A DNA stretch of 45,158 nucleotides, taken from contig CAZQFH010000027.1 in assembly GCA_964592595.1 (NCBI GenBank), positions 1 to 45,158 on the forward strand, given 5' to 3'. Made by a program: the position numbers and the translations under genes. This DNA is from UBA5536 sp964592595. Its GTDB lineage: Bacteria; Bacteroidota; Bacteroidia; Bacteroidales; F082. Position 1 is the stretch's first letter; every line of letters begins with the position of its first letter. The notes beneath the pieces are model-generated. The model was not told the origin of the DNA. It saw only the letters and a program-made list of their open reading frames with translations, and did no database searches. This document shows positions 1-7,806 of the stretch, piece by piece.

Positions 1-57
1 CTGCCAGCGCCGATGATACTGCCGTAAAAGGTGGGAAAGTAGGTCGTCGCCGCCCTT
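1..57 (+). rRNA. rrf: 5S ribosomal RNA, 3' part
   Basis: The first ~57 bases match the 3' half of a bacterial 5S rRNA: the CGATGATACTGC region, then GGGAAAGTAGGTCGTCGCCG, the usual 3' end in Bacteroidota. The 5' half lies outside the window, so an rRNA operon presumably ends here. A rho-independent terminator follows within about 10 bases. The exact 3' end is estimated. Confidence 0.85.
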
Positions 58-66
58 TATCATTAT

Positions 67-98
67 CCCCGCTACTTGGTTTTGTAGTGGGGATTTTT
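67..98 (+). terminator. Rho-independent terminator after 5S rRNA
   Basis: CCCCGCTAC (67-75) pairs with GTAGTGGGG (84-92) as a 9-bp stem with one G-U pair and an 8-base loop. A T-run follows at 94-98. It sits directly after the 5S rRNA and should end the rRNA transcript. Confidence 0.85.
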
Positions 99-106
99 GA
101 TTTATA

Positions 107-114
107 TATCTTTG
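107..114 (+). promoter_or_regulatory. Candidate -7 promoter element for hldD
   Basis: TATCTTTG fits the Bacteroidota sigma-factor -7 consensus TAnnTTTG exactly and lies 34 bases before the hldD ATG. A possible -33 TTTTG at 80-84 lies inside the rRNA terminator loop, 22 bases upstream. The call rests on motif and position only. Confidence 0.5.
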
Positions 115-148
115 GTATTTCTTATTTTTACAGCTAAATCTAAAACTT

Positions 149-1114
149 ATGATAGTTATAACAGGTGCAGCAGGTTTCATTGGTAGTGTGGTGGCTGGCT
201 TTTTGAATCAACAAAATCAACGCGATTTAATTTTAGTAGATGATTTTTCGAGAAAGGATAAATTATCAAATTATACACAAAAGGATTATACCCAATTGAT
301 CAACCGTGATGATTTTATTTCCTGGCTTGAATCGAATTATACTAATGTGGACTTTATCATTCACTTAGGTGCACGAACCGATACTTCTGAATTTGATTAT
401 TCAATCTTTGAGAAATTGAATATTTCTTATTCCAAAGCCATATTTAATGCCTGTACCCGGCATGAAATTCCTCTTATTTATGCTTCTTCTGCCGCAACCT
501 ATGGTTTGGGCGAATTTGGTTATCGAGACGATCATGAAATTGTCGGACAGTTACAACCATTAAATCCTTATGGCAGATCGAAAAATGAGTTTGATAGATG
601 GGTATTAGACCAAAGTGAAATGCCTCCATTTTGGGCTGGATTGAAGTTTTTTAATGTTTATGGACCTAATGAATATCATAAGGGAAGGATGGCTTCAGTG
701 ATTTTTCATGCTTATAATCAAATAAATGAGAAAGGACAAGTGAAACTTTTTCGCTCTCACCGTTCTGATTTCAAGGATGGCATGCAATTGCGAGATTTTG
801 TTTATGTGATGGATGTTGCTTCAGTTATTGATTTTCTGATGAACGAGAGACCCGCCAATGGACTTTATAATTTGGGAACTGGAAAAGCCCGTGCTTTTTA
901 TGATCTTGCCGCTGCAACATTCAGCGTCCTCGGATTAGAACCTAATATTGTTTTTATTGACACACCAGAAGATATCAGAGATAAGTACCAATACTTTACT
1001 GAAGCTGATATGTCAAAACTTATGAGAGCAGGTTATCATAAGCCATTTTACGAGCTCGAAGAGGGCGTGAGTGATTATGTGAAAAATTACTTAAAATCAG
1101 GATTGCGTTATTGA
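149..1114 (+). CDS. hldD: ADP-L-glycero-D-manno-heptose 6-epimerase
   Basis: HldD (RfaD) epimerises ADP-D-glycero-D-manno-heptose at C6 to give the heptose donor for the LPS inner core; it acts in the cytoplasm. The 321-residue protein is an extended short-chain dehydrogenase: the NAD(P) motif GAAGFIGS is at residues 6-13, a Ser-rich ASSAATYG stretch is near 112-119, and the catalytic YxxxK is Tyr141/Lys145. The family signature NVYGPNEYHKGRMAS follows near residue 168 and separates it from GalE-like epimerases. Length is normal for the family. The gene stands alone after the rRNA operon and converges with the MerR gene, with 7 bases of 3' overlap. The heptose role agrees with the lpx genes farther along. 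Confidence 0.93.
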   Translation: MIVITGAAGFIGSVVAGFLNQQNQRDLILVDDFSRKDKLSNYTQKDYTQLINRDDFISWLESNYTNVDFIIHLGARTDTSEFDYSIFEKLNISYSKAIFNACTRHEIPLIYASSAATYGLGEFGYRDDHEIVGQLQPLNPYGRSKNEFDRWVLDQSEMPPFWAGLKFFNVYGPNEYHKGRMASVIFHAYNQINEKGQVKLFRSHRSDFKDGMQLRDFVYVMDVASVIDFLMNERPANGLYNLGTGKARAFYDLAAATFSVLGLEPNIVFIDTPEDIRDKYQYFTEADMSKLMRAGYHKPFYELEEGVSDYVKNYLKSGLRY

Positions 1115-1461
1115 TTGTTTTGTTTTTCAGCTAATTGCTTATCGAGATCGCTGAGGAAATTACGGATTTTATGAAAGGTGCTTAATAAGACGACCTTTTC
1201 TTCTACTTCATCAAATTCATTTTTAAGTACTTCTTTTGCTCCTTGAAGTGTATATCCTTTGGTCTTTACTAGATGATAAATCATATGCAGGTACCTCACG
1301 TCGCGATCGGTGAACAAGCGATTACCTTTCTTGTTTTTTCTTGGCCGTAAAACACTAAATTCTTTTTCCCAAAACCTAATCAGTGAGGTTGAGACCTGAA
1401 ACATCTCGGCAACTTTTCCAATAGAATAATATACGCGCTGACTTGAAGGGGGTTTGCTCAT
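1108..1461 (-). CDS. MerR-family transcriptional regulator
   Basis: This 117-residue protein has an N-terminal MerR winged helix-turn-helix: YYSIGKVAEMF at about residues 11-21, followed by a recognition segment reading TSLIRFWEKEF and the typical RxxxGNRLFTDRDV wing. A short helical tail (about residues 75-115) would form the dimer coiled coil. There is no Cys-rich or drug-binding effector domain, so the ligand, if any, is unknown. It is the type of short MerR protein common in Bacteroidota. The gene lies 5 bases after the M23 peptidase gene on the same strand and is surely co-transcribed with it, which hints at an envelope or cell-cycle link, though the targets cannot be read from the sequence. 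Confidence 0.85.
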   Translation of the reverse strand: MSKPPSSQRVYYSIGKVAEMFQVSTSLIRFWEKEFSVLRPRKNKKGNRLFTDRDVRYLHMIYHLVKTKGYTLQGAKEVLKNEFDEVEEKVVLLSTFHKIRNFLSDLDKQLAEKQNNQ

Positions 1462-1466
1462 TAGAA

Positions 1467-2438
1467 TTAGTCCATCGATTGTGTAGGCTGAACAGATAAT
1501 TCCAAAATCATTTCGTATTCTTCAGGAGTGAGGTCGTTGAAAAAGAAATGTATAGGATTTACCTTTCTTTTGTTTTTATGCACTTCATAATGTAAGTGGG
1601 GTGCTGTTGATTTGCCTGTATTTCCAACCTTTGCAATTAGCTGTCCCCTTTTAACCTTTTCTCCTTTTTTTACTTTAAAGTCGTGCAAATGGCAATATTT
1701 TGTTTGATAACCAAAACCATGATCTATTAGCAAAGTATTACCATATCCCCATTTCGATTTCGAGGCAGATATTACTTTTCCATCACCAGTGGCATATACG
1801 TCTGTTCCAACAGGCGCTGAAAAATCGACACCCTGATGGAATTTATTTACTTTATAAAAAGGATCCGTTCTAACTCCAAAATAGGACGAAATGCGCTTTA
1901 AATCAAGATTACTAACGGGTTGTATTGCAGGAATAGCACTCAGCATTTCTGCTTTATTTTTTGCCATTTCATATACTTCGTCATAAGATTTTGACTGCAC
2001 ATACAATTGACTTGCAACTTGATCCAGTCGATTGGAAACGTCGATAATAAGGTCGGAGTTTCTGTAGCCACTCAGATTATCGTAACGATCAACACCACCA
2101 TAGCCTGCTTTCCGCACGGAATTTGAAATGGGCTCAGCCTCAAAAATCACCCGATAAATATTGTCGTCGCGTTCCTGCATCTCAGCTAGCAGCGATTCCA
2201 TCGACTCGAGTCGATCTTTTAAGATTTGGTATTGAAGGTTCATGAACGAAAGTTCACGTTGTAAAATGCGTTCTTTTGGTGATCCTAAAAAGTAAAAAGC
2301 AACCACAACAATTACTAAAGCAAAAGCCGTAGTTGTTAGTACATAGGATAAAAAACGCATCAACATCTGCCGCCATCCAGGCTGATATTTTTCGTAGGAT
2401 AACGTTCTATGATTGAAAATATATTTTGGATCTGCCAT
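1467..2438 (-). CDS. M23 family (LytM-type) metallopeptidase, membrane-anchored
   Basis: A likely peptidoglycan endopeptidase, or a LytM-type factor. The 323-residue protein has a cytoplasmic N-terminus, one transmembrane helix (about 31-52), a coiled-coil stretch (about 55-95) and a C-terminal M23 domain (about 180-300). The zinc ligands are visible: His201 and Asp205 in HQGVD, and His283 in HLHYEV with His281 as the catalytic neighbour. All key residues are present, so it is probably active rather than a degenerate LytM activator. The domain faces the periplasm. It is the first gene of a two-gene operon with the MerR regulator and is divergent from alaS. The physiological substrate bond is not evident. 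Confidence 0.88.
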   Translation of the reverse strand: MADPKYIFNHRTLSYEKYQPGWRQMLMRFLSYVLTTTAFALVIVVVAFYFLGSPKERILQRELSFMNLQYQILKDRLESMESLLAEMQERDDNIYRVIFEAEPISNSVRKAGYGGVDRYDNLSGYRNSDLIIDVSNRLDQVASQLYVQSKSYDEVYEMAKNKAEMLSAIPAIQPVSNLDLKRISSYFGVRTDPFYKVNKFHQGVDFSAPVGTDVYATGDGKVISASKSKWGYGNTLLIDHGFGYQTKYCHLHDFKVKKGEKVKRGQLIAKVGNTGKSTAPHLHYEVHKNKRKVNPIHFFFNDLTPEEYEMILELSVQPTQSMD

Positions 2439-2488
2439 GTTTTTCCTTACGTAACAAAAATAATACTACTTGTAGTATGTTCAGAGAA

Positions 2489-2518
2489 CAAAATTAATTA
2501 TTTCGGCTAACTTTGCAA
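2489..2518 (-). promoter_or_regulatory. Candidate promoter for the M23-merR operon
   Basis: Read on the minus strand, TTG (2518-2516), a 19-base spacer and TAATTTTG (2496-2489) fit the Bacteroidota -33/-7 pattern. The -7 element lies about 50 bases before the M23 start codon. The spacer contains the alaS -7 element on the other strand. Confidence 0.5.
2508..2515 (+). promoter_or_regulatory. Candidate -7 promoter element for alaS
   Basis: TAACTTTG fits TAnnTTTG exactly and lies 53 bases before the alaS ATG. I see no clear -33 TTG at the expected distance. It falls within the spacer of the divergent promoter. Confidence 0.5.
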
Positions 2519-2568
2519 GCTTTATCTCAACTGCTTTTAAGCAAAAAATTGTTAATAACTATCTCATT

Positions 2569-5193
2569 ATGAAATCATCTGAAATAAGGAAGAGTTTTCT
2601 GGAGTTTTTTCTTAAGAAACAACACACGATTGTTCCTTCAGCACCAATTGTAGTAAAAGATGATCCTACCTTGATGTTTACTAACGCAGGTATGAATCAG
2701 TTTAAGGATATTTTTCTGGGAAATGAACCCGCAAAATCAAGCAGAGTGGCTGATAGTCAGAAGTGTTTGCGGGTTTCGGGTAAGCATAACGACCTCGAAG
2801 AAGTAGGATATGATACCTACCATCACACGATGTTTGAGATGCTTGGAAACTGGTCGTTTGGTGATTATTTCAAGAAAGAGGCTATTGAATTTGCTTGGGA
2901 GTTTTTGACAGATGTAGTCAAAATTGACAAATCCAGGTTATACATTACTGTATTTGGAGGTGATGAGCAGGATGGATTAAAAATGGATCAGGAAGCATTC
3001 AATTTTTGGAAAAGCCACACTGAGGAGTCCAGGATATTATTGGGATCGAAAAAAGATAATTTTTGGGAAATGGGAGATGCCGGGCCTTGCGGGCCGTGTT
3101 CGGAGATACACGTGGATATCAGGGATGATCATGAGCGACTTGCTAAAGACGGTTCTTCACTTATAAATCAAGATCATCCCGAAGTGATAGAAATATGGAA
3201 CCTGGTATTTATTGAGTTTAATCGACTTGCTGATAGTAGTTTAAAAAAACTCCCAGCCCAACATGTGGATACGGGAATGGGTTTTGAACGTCTGGCGATG
3301 GTTTTGCAAGGTAAAAAGTCGAATTACGATACAGATATTTTTCAACCTTTAATACAGGAAATTGCCAAAGTAACAAACAATACTTATGGCTACGACGGGA
3401 AAAAGGATATCGCCATGCGGGTAATTGCTGATCATCTGAGAGCTGTTAGTTTTACGATAGCTGATGGCCAGCTTCCCAGTAATACAGGAGCCGGATATGT
3501 AATCAGACGTATTTTAAGACGTGCTGTGCGTTATGGATTTACTTTTCTAAGTATTGAAGAGCCTTTTGTATATAAGTTATTGCCGGTTTTGGTTGCTCAA
3601 ATGAGCGAAACTTTTCCTGAGATCAAACAGCAAAAGGAATTAGTGGCCAAGGTGATTTTTGAGGAGGAACAGGCCTTTCTGAGAACTTTATCTCAGGGCA
3701 TAAAGCGTTTTGAAACATATGTGACACATCACAATAATATCAAAACAGTTGATGGAGTCTTTGCCTTTGAACTATTTGATACTTATGGTTTTCCGGTAGA
3801 TTTAACAAAAATTCTTGCACGCGAAAAGGAAATGGATGTCGATATGCATGGGTTTCAAAAGCAATTGGAGGAACAGAAAAGCCGATCAAGGAATGCTGCG
3901 GCTGTTGCAGCAGGCGACTGGGTAATTGTAAATGAGAGTAATCAACCAACAAAATTTTTAGGCTACACACATCTCGTAACAGAAGCGCAGATTATTAAAT
4001 ACCGTGAAGTTGAATCGAAGAAGAAAAAGCATTTTGAAATCGTACTCGATCAAACACCTTTTTATGCTGAATCGGGTGGTCAGGTGGGTGATGTTGGTGT
4101 GTTAGTATCTGACTATGAGCGAATTGAAATTATCAACACGATCAAAGAAAATAACCTTATCATTCATCTGTCTGAACAACTTCCCGAAAAGCCTGAGTTG
4201 GTTTTTACAGCACAGGTAAACTCTGCGAAAAGATTGCAGACGGCCAATAATCACAGCGCCACACACCTTATGCATGCTGCATTACGCAAAGTGCTCGGCA
4301 TTCATGTTGAACAAAAAGGATCACTTGTTGACCCTTATCGTTTGCGTTTTGATTTTAGCCATTTTAGTAAGATGACTAAAAATGAAATCAGAATGGTCGA
4401 ACAAATTGTAAATGAGCAAATAAGAGCTAATATACCTAATGAAACCTTAGAGAGTGTGCCAATAGATGAAGCCAAACAAATGGGAGCAATGGCATTGTTT
4501 GGTGAAAAATATGGTGACAAGGTACGTGTGATTAGTTTTGACAGAGATTATTCCGTAGAGCTTTGTGGCGGAACACATGTGCAGTCAACTGGGCAGATTG
4601 GCCTGTTTAAGGTTGTTTCGGAGGGAGCAATAGCTGCTGGGGTTAGGCGTATTGAAGCCATAACCGGATCAATAGCAGAACAATTTATTAATGATCAACA
4701 AGATCAATTGGAGCAGATTAAAGAGATTGTTAAAAGCACCGGCGATATTGTTAAAGGAGTTGCACAAATTGATCAGCAACTTACAAAATACAGAAAGGAA
4801 ATTGAGGACTTGCATTTGGCAAAGGCTAATTCTGATGCTAATCAGCTAATGAATAAAGCCAGGGTTTTTGATGATGTGAAATTAGTAAGCGAAAAGCTTG
4901 AAAATATTGATATGGAGCAGCTTAAAAAGATTGCATCAGCATTGAGGCAAAAAGATGATAACCTTGTTGTTGTCCTGGGAAGTGTAAGTCAGGGAAAACC
5001 GGCCTTGTGCGTGATGATTACTGAAAAGCTCTTGAATGAGAAATTGTGGAACGCATCAACTTTGGTAAGAGAAGCTGCTAAACACATCCAGGGAGGCGGT
5101 GGAGGACAGCCTACACTGGCAACTGCCGGTGGTAAAAATCCGGATGGTATTGAAGCGGCTTTGAATCATGTTGTGAAGCAATTGGGATATTAG
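2569..5193 (+). CDS. alaS: Alanine--tRNA ligase
   Basis: AlaRS charges tRNA-Ala and hydrolyses mischarged Ser- and Gly-tRNA-Ala. The 874-residue protein has the expected order: a class II catalytic core starting with the family signature SFLEFFLKKQHTIVPS (about 9-25), a tRNA-recognition region, an editing domain with the zinc motif HSATH (His562, His566) and CGGTH (Cys666, His670), and a C-terminal DHHA1-type domain containing GGGGGQPTLATAGGK (about 846-860). Length is standard. It is a single gene with its own promoter, divergent from the M23 operon. Nothing looks truncated or altered. Confidence 0.97.
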   Translation: MKSSEIRKSFLEFFLKKQHTIVPSAPIVVKDDPTLMFTNAGMNQFKDIFLGNEPAKSSRVADSQKCLRVSGKHNDLEEVGYDTYHHTMFEMLGNWSFGDYFKKEAIEFAWEFLTDVVKIDKSRLYITVFGGDEQDGLKMDQEAFNFWKSHTEESRILLGSKKDNFWEMGDAGPCGPCSEIHVDIRDDHERLAKDGSSLINQDHPEVIEIWNLVFIEFNRLADSSLKKLPAQHVDTGMGFERLAMVLQGKKSNYDTDIFQPLIQEIAKVTNNTYGYDGKKDIAMRVIADHLRAVSFTIADGQLPSNTGAGYVIRRILRRAVRYGFTFLSIEEPFVYKLLPVLVAQMSETFPEIKQQKELVAKVIFEEEQAFLRTLSQGIKRFETYVTHHNNIKTVDGVFAFELFDTYGFPVDLTKILAREKEMDVDMHGFQKQLEEQKSRSRNAAAVAAGDWVIVNESNQPTKFLGYTHLVTEAQIIKYREVESKKKKHFEIVLDQTPFYAESGGQVGDVGVLVSDYERIEIINTIKENNLIIHLSEQLPEKPELVFTAQVNSAKRLQTANNHSATHLMHAALRKVLGIHVEQKGSLVDPYRLRFDFSHFSKMTKNEIRMVEQIVNEQIRANIPNETLESVPIDEAKQMGAMALFGEKYGDKVRVISFDRDYSVELCGGTHVQSTGQIGLFKVVSEGAIAAGVRRIEAITGSIAEQFINDQQDQLEQIKEIVKSTGDIVKGVAQIDQQLTKYRKEIEDLHLAKANSDANQLMNKARVFDDVKLVSEKLENIDMEQLKKIASALRQKDDNLVVVLGSVSQGKPALCVMITEKLLNEKLWNASTLVREAAKHIQGGGGGQPTLATAGGKNPDGIEAALNHVVKQLGY

Positions 5194-5315
5194 CGCATAC
5201 CTGGTTTGTAATTTGATCTGATATATTGTTGATAAGTCTATGAATAATTAGTGTTGAAAAAATGTTTCAAAAGTTTGATTATTCTTTATTTTTATGGCTT
5301 CTAAGTTATTTTGAC

Positions 5316-5323
5316 TAATTTTG
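5316..5323 (+). promoter_or_regulatory. Candidate -7 element for the TPR/SPOR gene pair
   Basis: TAATTTTG fits TAnnTTTG and lies 38 bases before the ATG at 5362. No good -33 element is visible, so this is a weak call. Confidence 0.35.
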
Positions 5324-5361
5324 GATAGTAAAACACTAAATTACTCAGCCATCTGGACACC

Positions 5362-6618
5362 ATGAAAAATATATTGTTTTTTTTATTGCTTGTAATTGCA
5401 AATCAACTTGTTGGTCAACAAGAAGTTGATGAGTATGAGTTACAAAATTTCTCTATTCTTAGTCCGGTGCAGTCTGAGATTAAACAGGCTCGCGGTTGGT
5501 CGCTGCAAGACAATGGTAAGTGGGCTTATAGCGAAAATAGAATACCCTATACCGACAGCCGCACCAATACTACGCGTCAACCTGCAGTAGATGCACTTGG
5601 GCTTGATAATTTCACAGAAATCGAACTTAGAAAAATTATGATTGGCGATGATCAATACAATGTTTTGATCAAAAAGTATAAAGATGGTGAGTACGAGTTT
5701 GAATATTTGGCAAAAGGTTGGAAAAGCTACAATTCATTAGATGTTTATGTATTTCGTAGTGAAAAACTCTTCGAAATGCTTCCGGAGGAAACACCTTTTA
5801 ATACTATGTATTTAGTTGATTTGGAGTGTTTTTACGTGGGTTCTATAAAAAATTATGAGAAAACGGTAGTTTCAAGTCGTAATCTGAGACTTGCAAATTA
5901 TGCCACCGGAGCTGTTGAATCTTTTCCCAGTAGTAAATCCGGTTCATATGAGGATTTAATTATTCGCAGGATTCAGGATGTAAAATCCGGAAAAATTGTG
6001 AATGACGGAAATTTACTTTTCGCTGTATATCCAATTAAATCAGGTGAGAAGGAAGTGGTACGTTTTAAGCTTGTTAGGACTTACCGCAATGATAATTTGA
6101 TAAAAATTCAGACTTCACCAGATAATTGGCCAAATTTATTTGACCATTATTTTTATGAGGTGCCTTTTAATACTTATCGCAGTTTTGTTGAGGATTCGCG
6201 CTCTTATTTTGTTCCGATTGATAAAGCCCCATCAGCATACACTTCACATTATAACTGGGGCGTACTTCGGTATCAGATTGGAGATTATTTGGGTGCTAAC
6301 GAGGCGTTTTACAAAGCATTGGAAGAAAATCCAAACTCAGAAGATTTCATGCTTTATGCATATCTTGGTAATTCATTAAGTAAATCAGGATTGTATCGAG
6401 ATGCTATAGTCTATTTTGATAAAGCAATTGATTTAAAGCCTACTAAGGTAATGGATTATTCCAACTGGGTAAAGAATTACTTCAACAGGGGAGTAGCTAA
6501 GTATTATATTGAACAAACCGAAGATGCCTGTTTTGATTGGAAAAAATCGTACGATCTGGGATATGGCAGTGCCAGCGAATACCTGAATGAATATTGTGGC
6601 CGACAATATGTCAAATAG
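5362..6618 (+). CDS. Secreted TPR-repeat protein, function unknown
   Basis: The 418-residue protein starts with a clear signal peptide (about residues 1-19, ending before QQEVDEYE) and has no lipobox, so it is probably periplasmic. Residues ~25-290 form a domain I do not recognise, with many Tyr and charged residues. From about residue 292 there are two to three TPR units: YNWGVLRYQIGDYLGANEAF, YAYLGNSLSKSGLYRDAIVY and the final block around YFNRGVAKYYIEQTEDAC. The third unit resembles the ending of many Bacteroidota TPR proteins (ACxDWKKSxxLG). The next gene starts about 7 bases downstream and encodes an outer-membrane barrel with a SPOR-like tail, so the two probably work at the same envelope site. 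No enzymatic motif is visible. Confidence 0.75.
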   Translation: MKNILFFLLLVIANQLVGQQEVDEYELQNFSILSPVQSEIKQARGWSLQDNGKWAYSENRIPYTDSRTNTTRQPAVDALGLDNFTEIELRKIMIGDDQYNVLIKKYKDGEYEFEYLAKGWKSYNSLDVYVFRSEKLFEMLPEETPFNTMYLVDLECFYVGSIKNYEKTVVSSRNLRLANYATGAVESFPSSKSGSYEDLIIRRIQDVKSGKIVNDGNLLFAVYPIKSGEKEVVRFKLVRTYRNDNLIKIQTSPDNWPNLFDHYFYEVPFNTYRSFVEDSRSYFVPIDKAPSAYTSHYNWGVLRYQIGDYLGANEAFYKALEENPNSEDFMLYAYLGNSLSKSGLYRDAIVYFDKAIDLKPTKVMDYSNWVKNYFNRGVAKYYIEQTEDACFDWKKSYDLGYGSASEYLNEYCGRQYVK

Positions 6619-6625
6619 CAAAGTA

Positions 6626-7756
6626 ATGAATGATATTAAAAAAGCTTTTCTGTTTCTTACTTTGCTGACCTTTTTTTTTGTGTTTGACATCAAAGCACAG
6701 CAAACAAATGTATTTGAATACCCGGCACCAGGATGGGAGCTTGGCGCTCAGCTGGGATTTGGACAATATTATGGAGACATTAGTCAAAAATCCTATTTTC
6801 AAAAATTTTCTGGTGAAACGAAATTTTCCGTACAGCTGATTGCACGCCGGCATTTTGATGAGCAGTTCGGACTTGGCTTTAGCTTGCATAGATCAGGATT
6901 GCGCGCCGTTAAAGATAATTTTTCGGATGGTACTCCTGCAAATCTGGATTATAGTGGACGTATTTTTGAAATTGGTGTGCATGGTTACCTCAATCTTTCT
7001 AATTTGTTTTGGGGTTATAAGGCTCGCCGAGTGAATGTGTATGCCACACTTGGCCTGCATTATGGCGATTGGAAAGGAATCTTGAGGGACAGTCAAACCC
7101 AAAATATTATTTTTGAGGAAGGCCTCAATATTGCAGGGCTTACTTATAAGTCAGGTGGAATGGTTGTTCCAGCTACACTCGGTCTCAAGTATCTTATTTC
7201 GAGAAATCTTAGCCTTGATTTTAATGGTTCAATCCACACAGTGTTATCAGATGACCTGGATTATTATGCTGATGGTTTTAAGCAGGATATCTTGTTATTT
7301 ACTCATGTTGGCATTTCATATCATTTTGGTGGAGGAAGAACGAAGGCACGTCCAATCAGAATTGGTCAGGAATTGGCTGGTCCTGTTGAAGTGATTGATT
7401 ATGATCGTTATGAGGTAAAAAAAGATGAGCATGTTGAGTCCGCAGTCTTACCGGTGATTGAGATGGAGAAAGCACCAGCACCTCAACAAAAGACATTCGA
7501 ATTCAGGGTTCAAGTTTTAGCAAAACGCGAAAAAATAGAACACATCAGTCGGGTTTTTCCTAATGTAAACTTTGACTTTCCAGTTGTCGTAAATAATTAC
7601 CAGGGGATACATCGTTATTCAACTGGTAGCTTTTCGAGTTTTAATGATGCACAGGCTTATGCCAATAAAATGTGTAGTCGGGGTATTCATGATGCTTTTG
7701 TGGTTGCTTATCGCAATGATGTAAGGATTCCTATTACTGCTGAGATGAAGAAATAA
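6626..7756 (+). CDS. Outer-membrane beta-barrel protein with C-terminal SPOR-like domain
   Basis: I place the start at the ATG at 6626 because it gives a clean signal peptide (MNDIKKAFLFLTLLTFFFVF...AQ). In-frame ATGs at 6587 and 6608 would overlap the upstream gene and put extra residues before it. The mature protein (376 residues with signal) begins like Bacteroidota outer-membrane barrels of the DUF6089/PorT-like kind (GWELGAQLGFGQYYGDIS) and has alternating aromatic strands to about residue 235. A linker follows, then a C-terminal domain from about residue 291 (FEFRVQVLAKRE ... YSTGSFSSFNDAQAYANKM ... AFVVAYRND) that resembles SPOR domains, which bind denuded peptidoglycan glycans. That tail would lie in the periplasm, tying the barrel to the wall. 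It is co-transcribed with the TPR gene. The family assignments are by eye. Confidence 0.72.
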   Translation: MNDIKKAFLFLTLLTFFFVFDIKAQQTNVFEYPAPGWELGAQLGFGQYYGDISQKSYFQKFSGETKFSVQLIARRHFDEQFGLGFSLHRSGLRAVKDNFSDGTPANLDYSGRIFEIGVHGYLNLSNLFWGYKARRVNVYATLGLHYGDWKGILRDSQTQNIIFEEGLNIAGLTYKSGGMVVPATLGLKYLISRNLSLDFNGSIHTVLSDDLDYYADGFKQDILLFTHVGISYHFGGGRTKARPIRIGQELAGPVEVIDYDRYEVKKDEHVESAVLPVIEMEKAPAPQQKTFEFRVQVLAKREKIEHISRVFPNVNFDFPVVVNNYQGIHRYSTGSFSSFNDAQAYANKMCSRGIHDAFVVAYRNDVRIPITAEMKK

Positions 7757-7806
7757 AACAATTATTCATGCTATTGCAGTTAGTCAAATAAGTTTCGGGG
7801 TACACT

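Noticed and set aside
1108..1461. SoxR- or MerA-type metal or redox regulator
   Set aside because: It lacks the C-terminal Cys cluster and effector domain needed for those roles.
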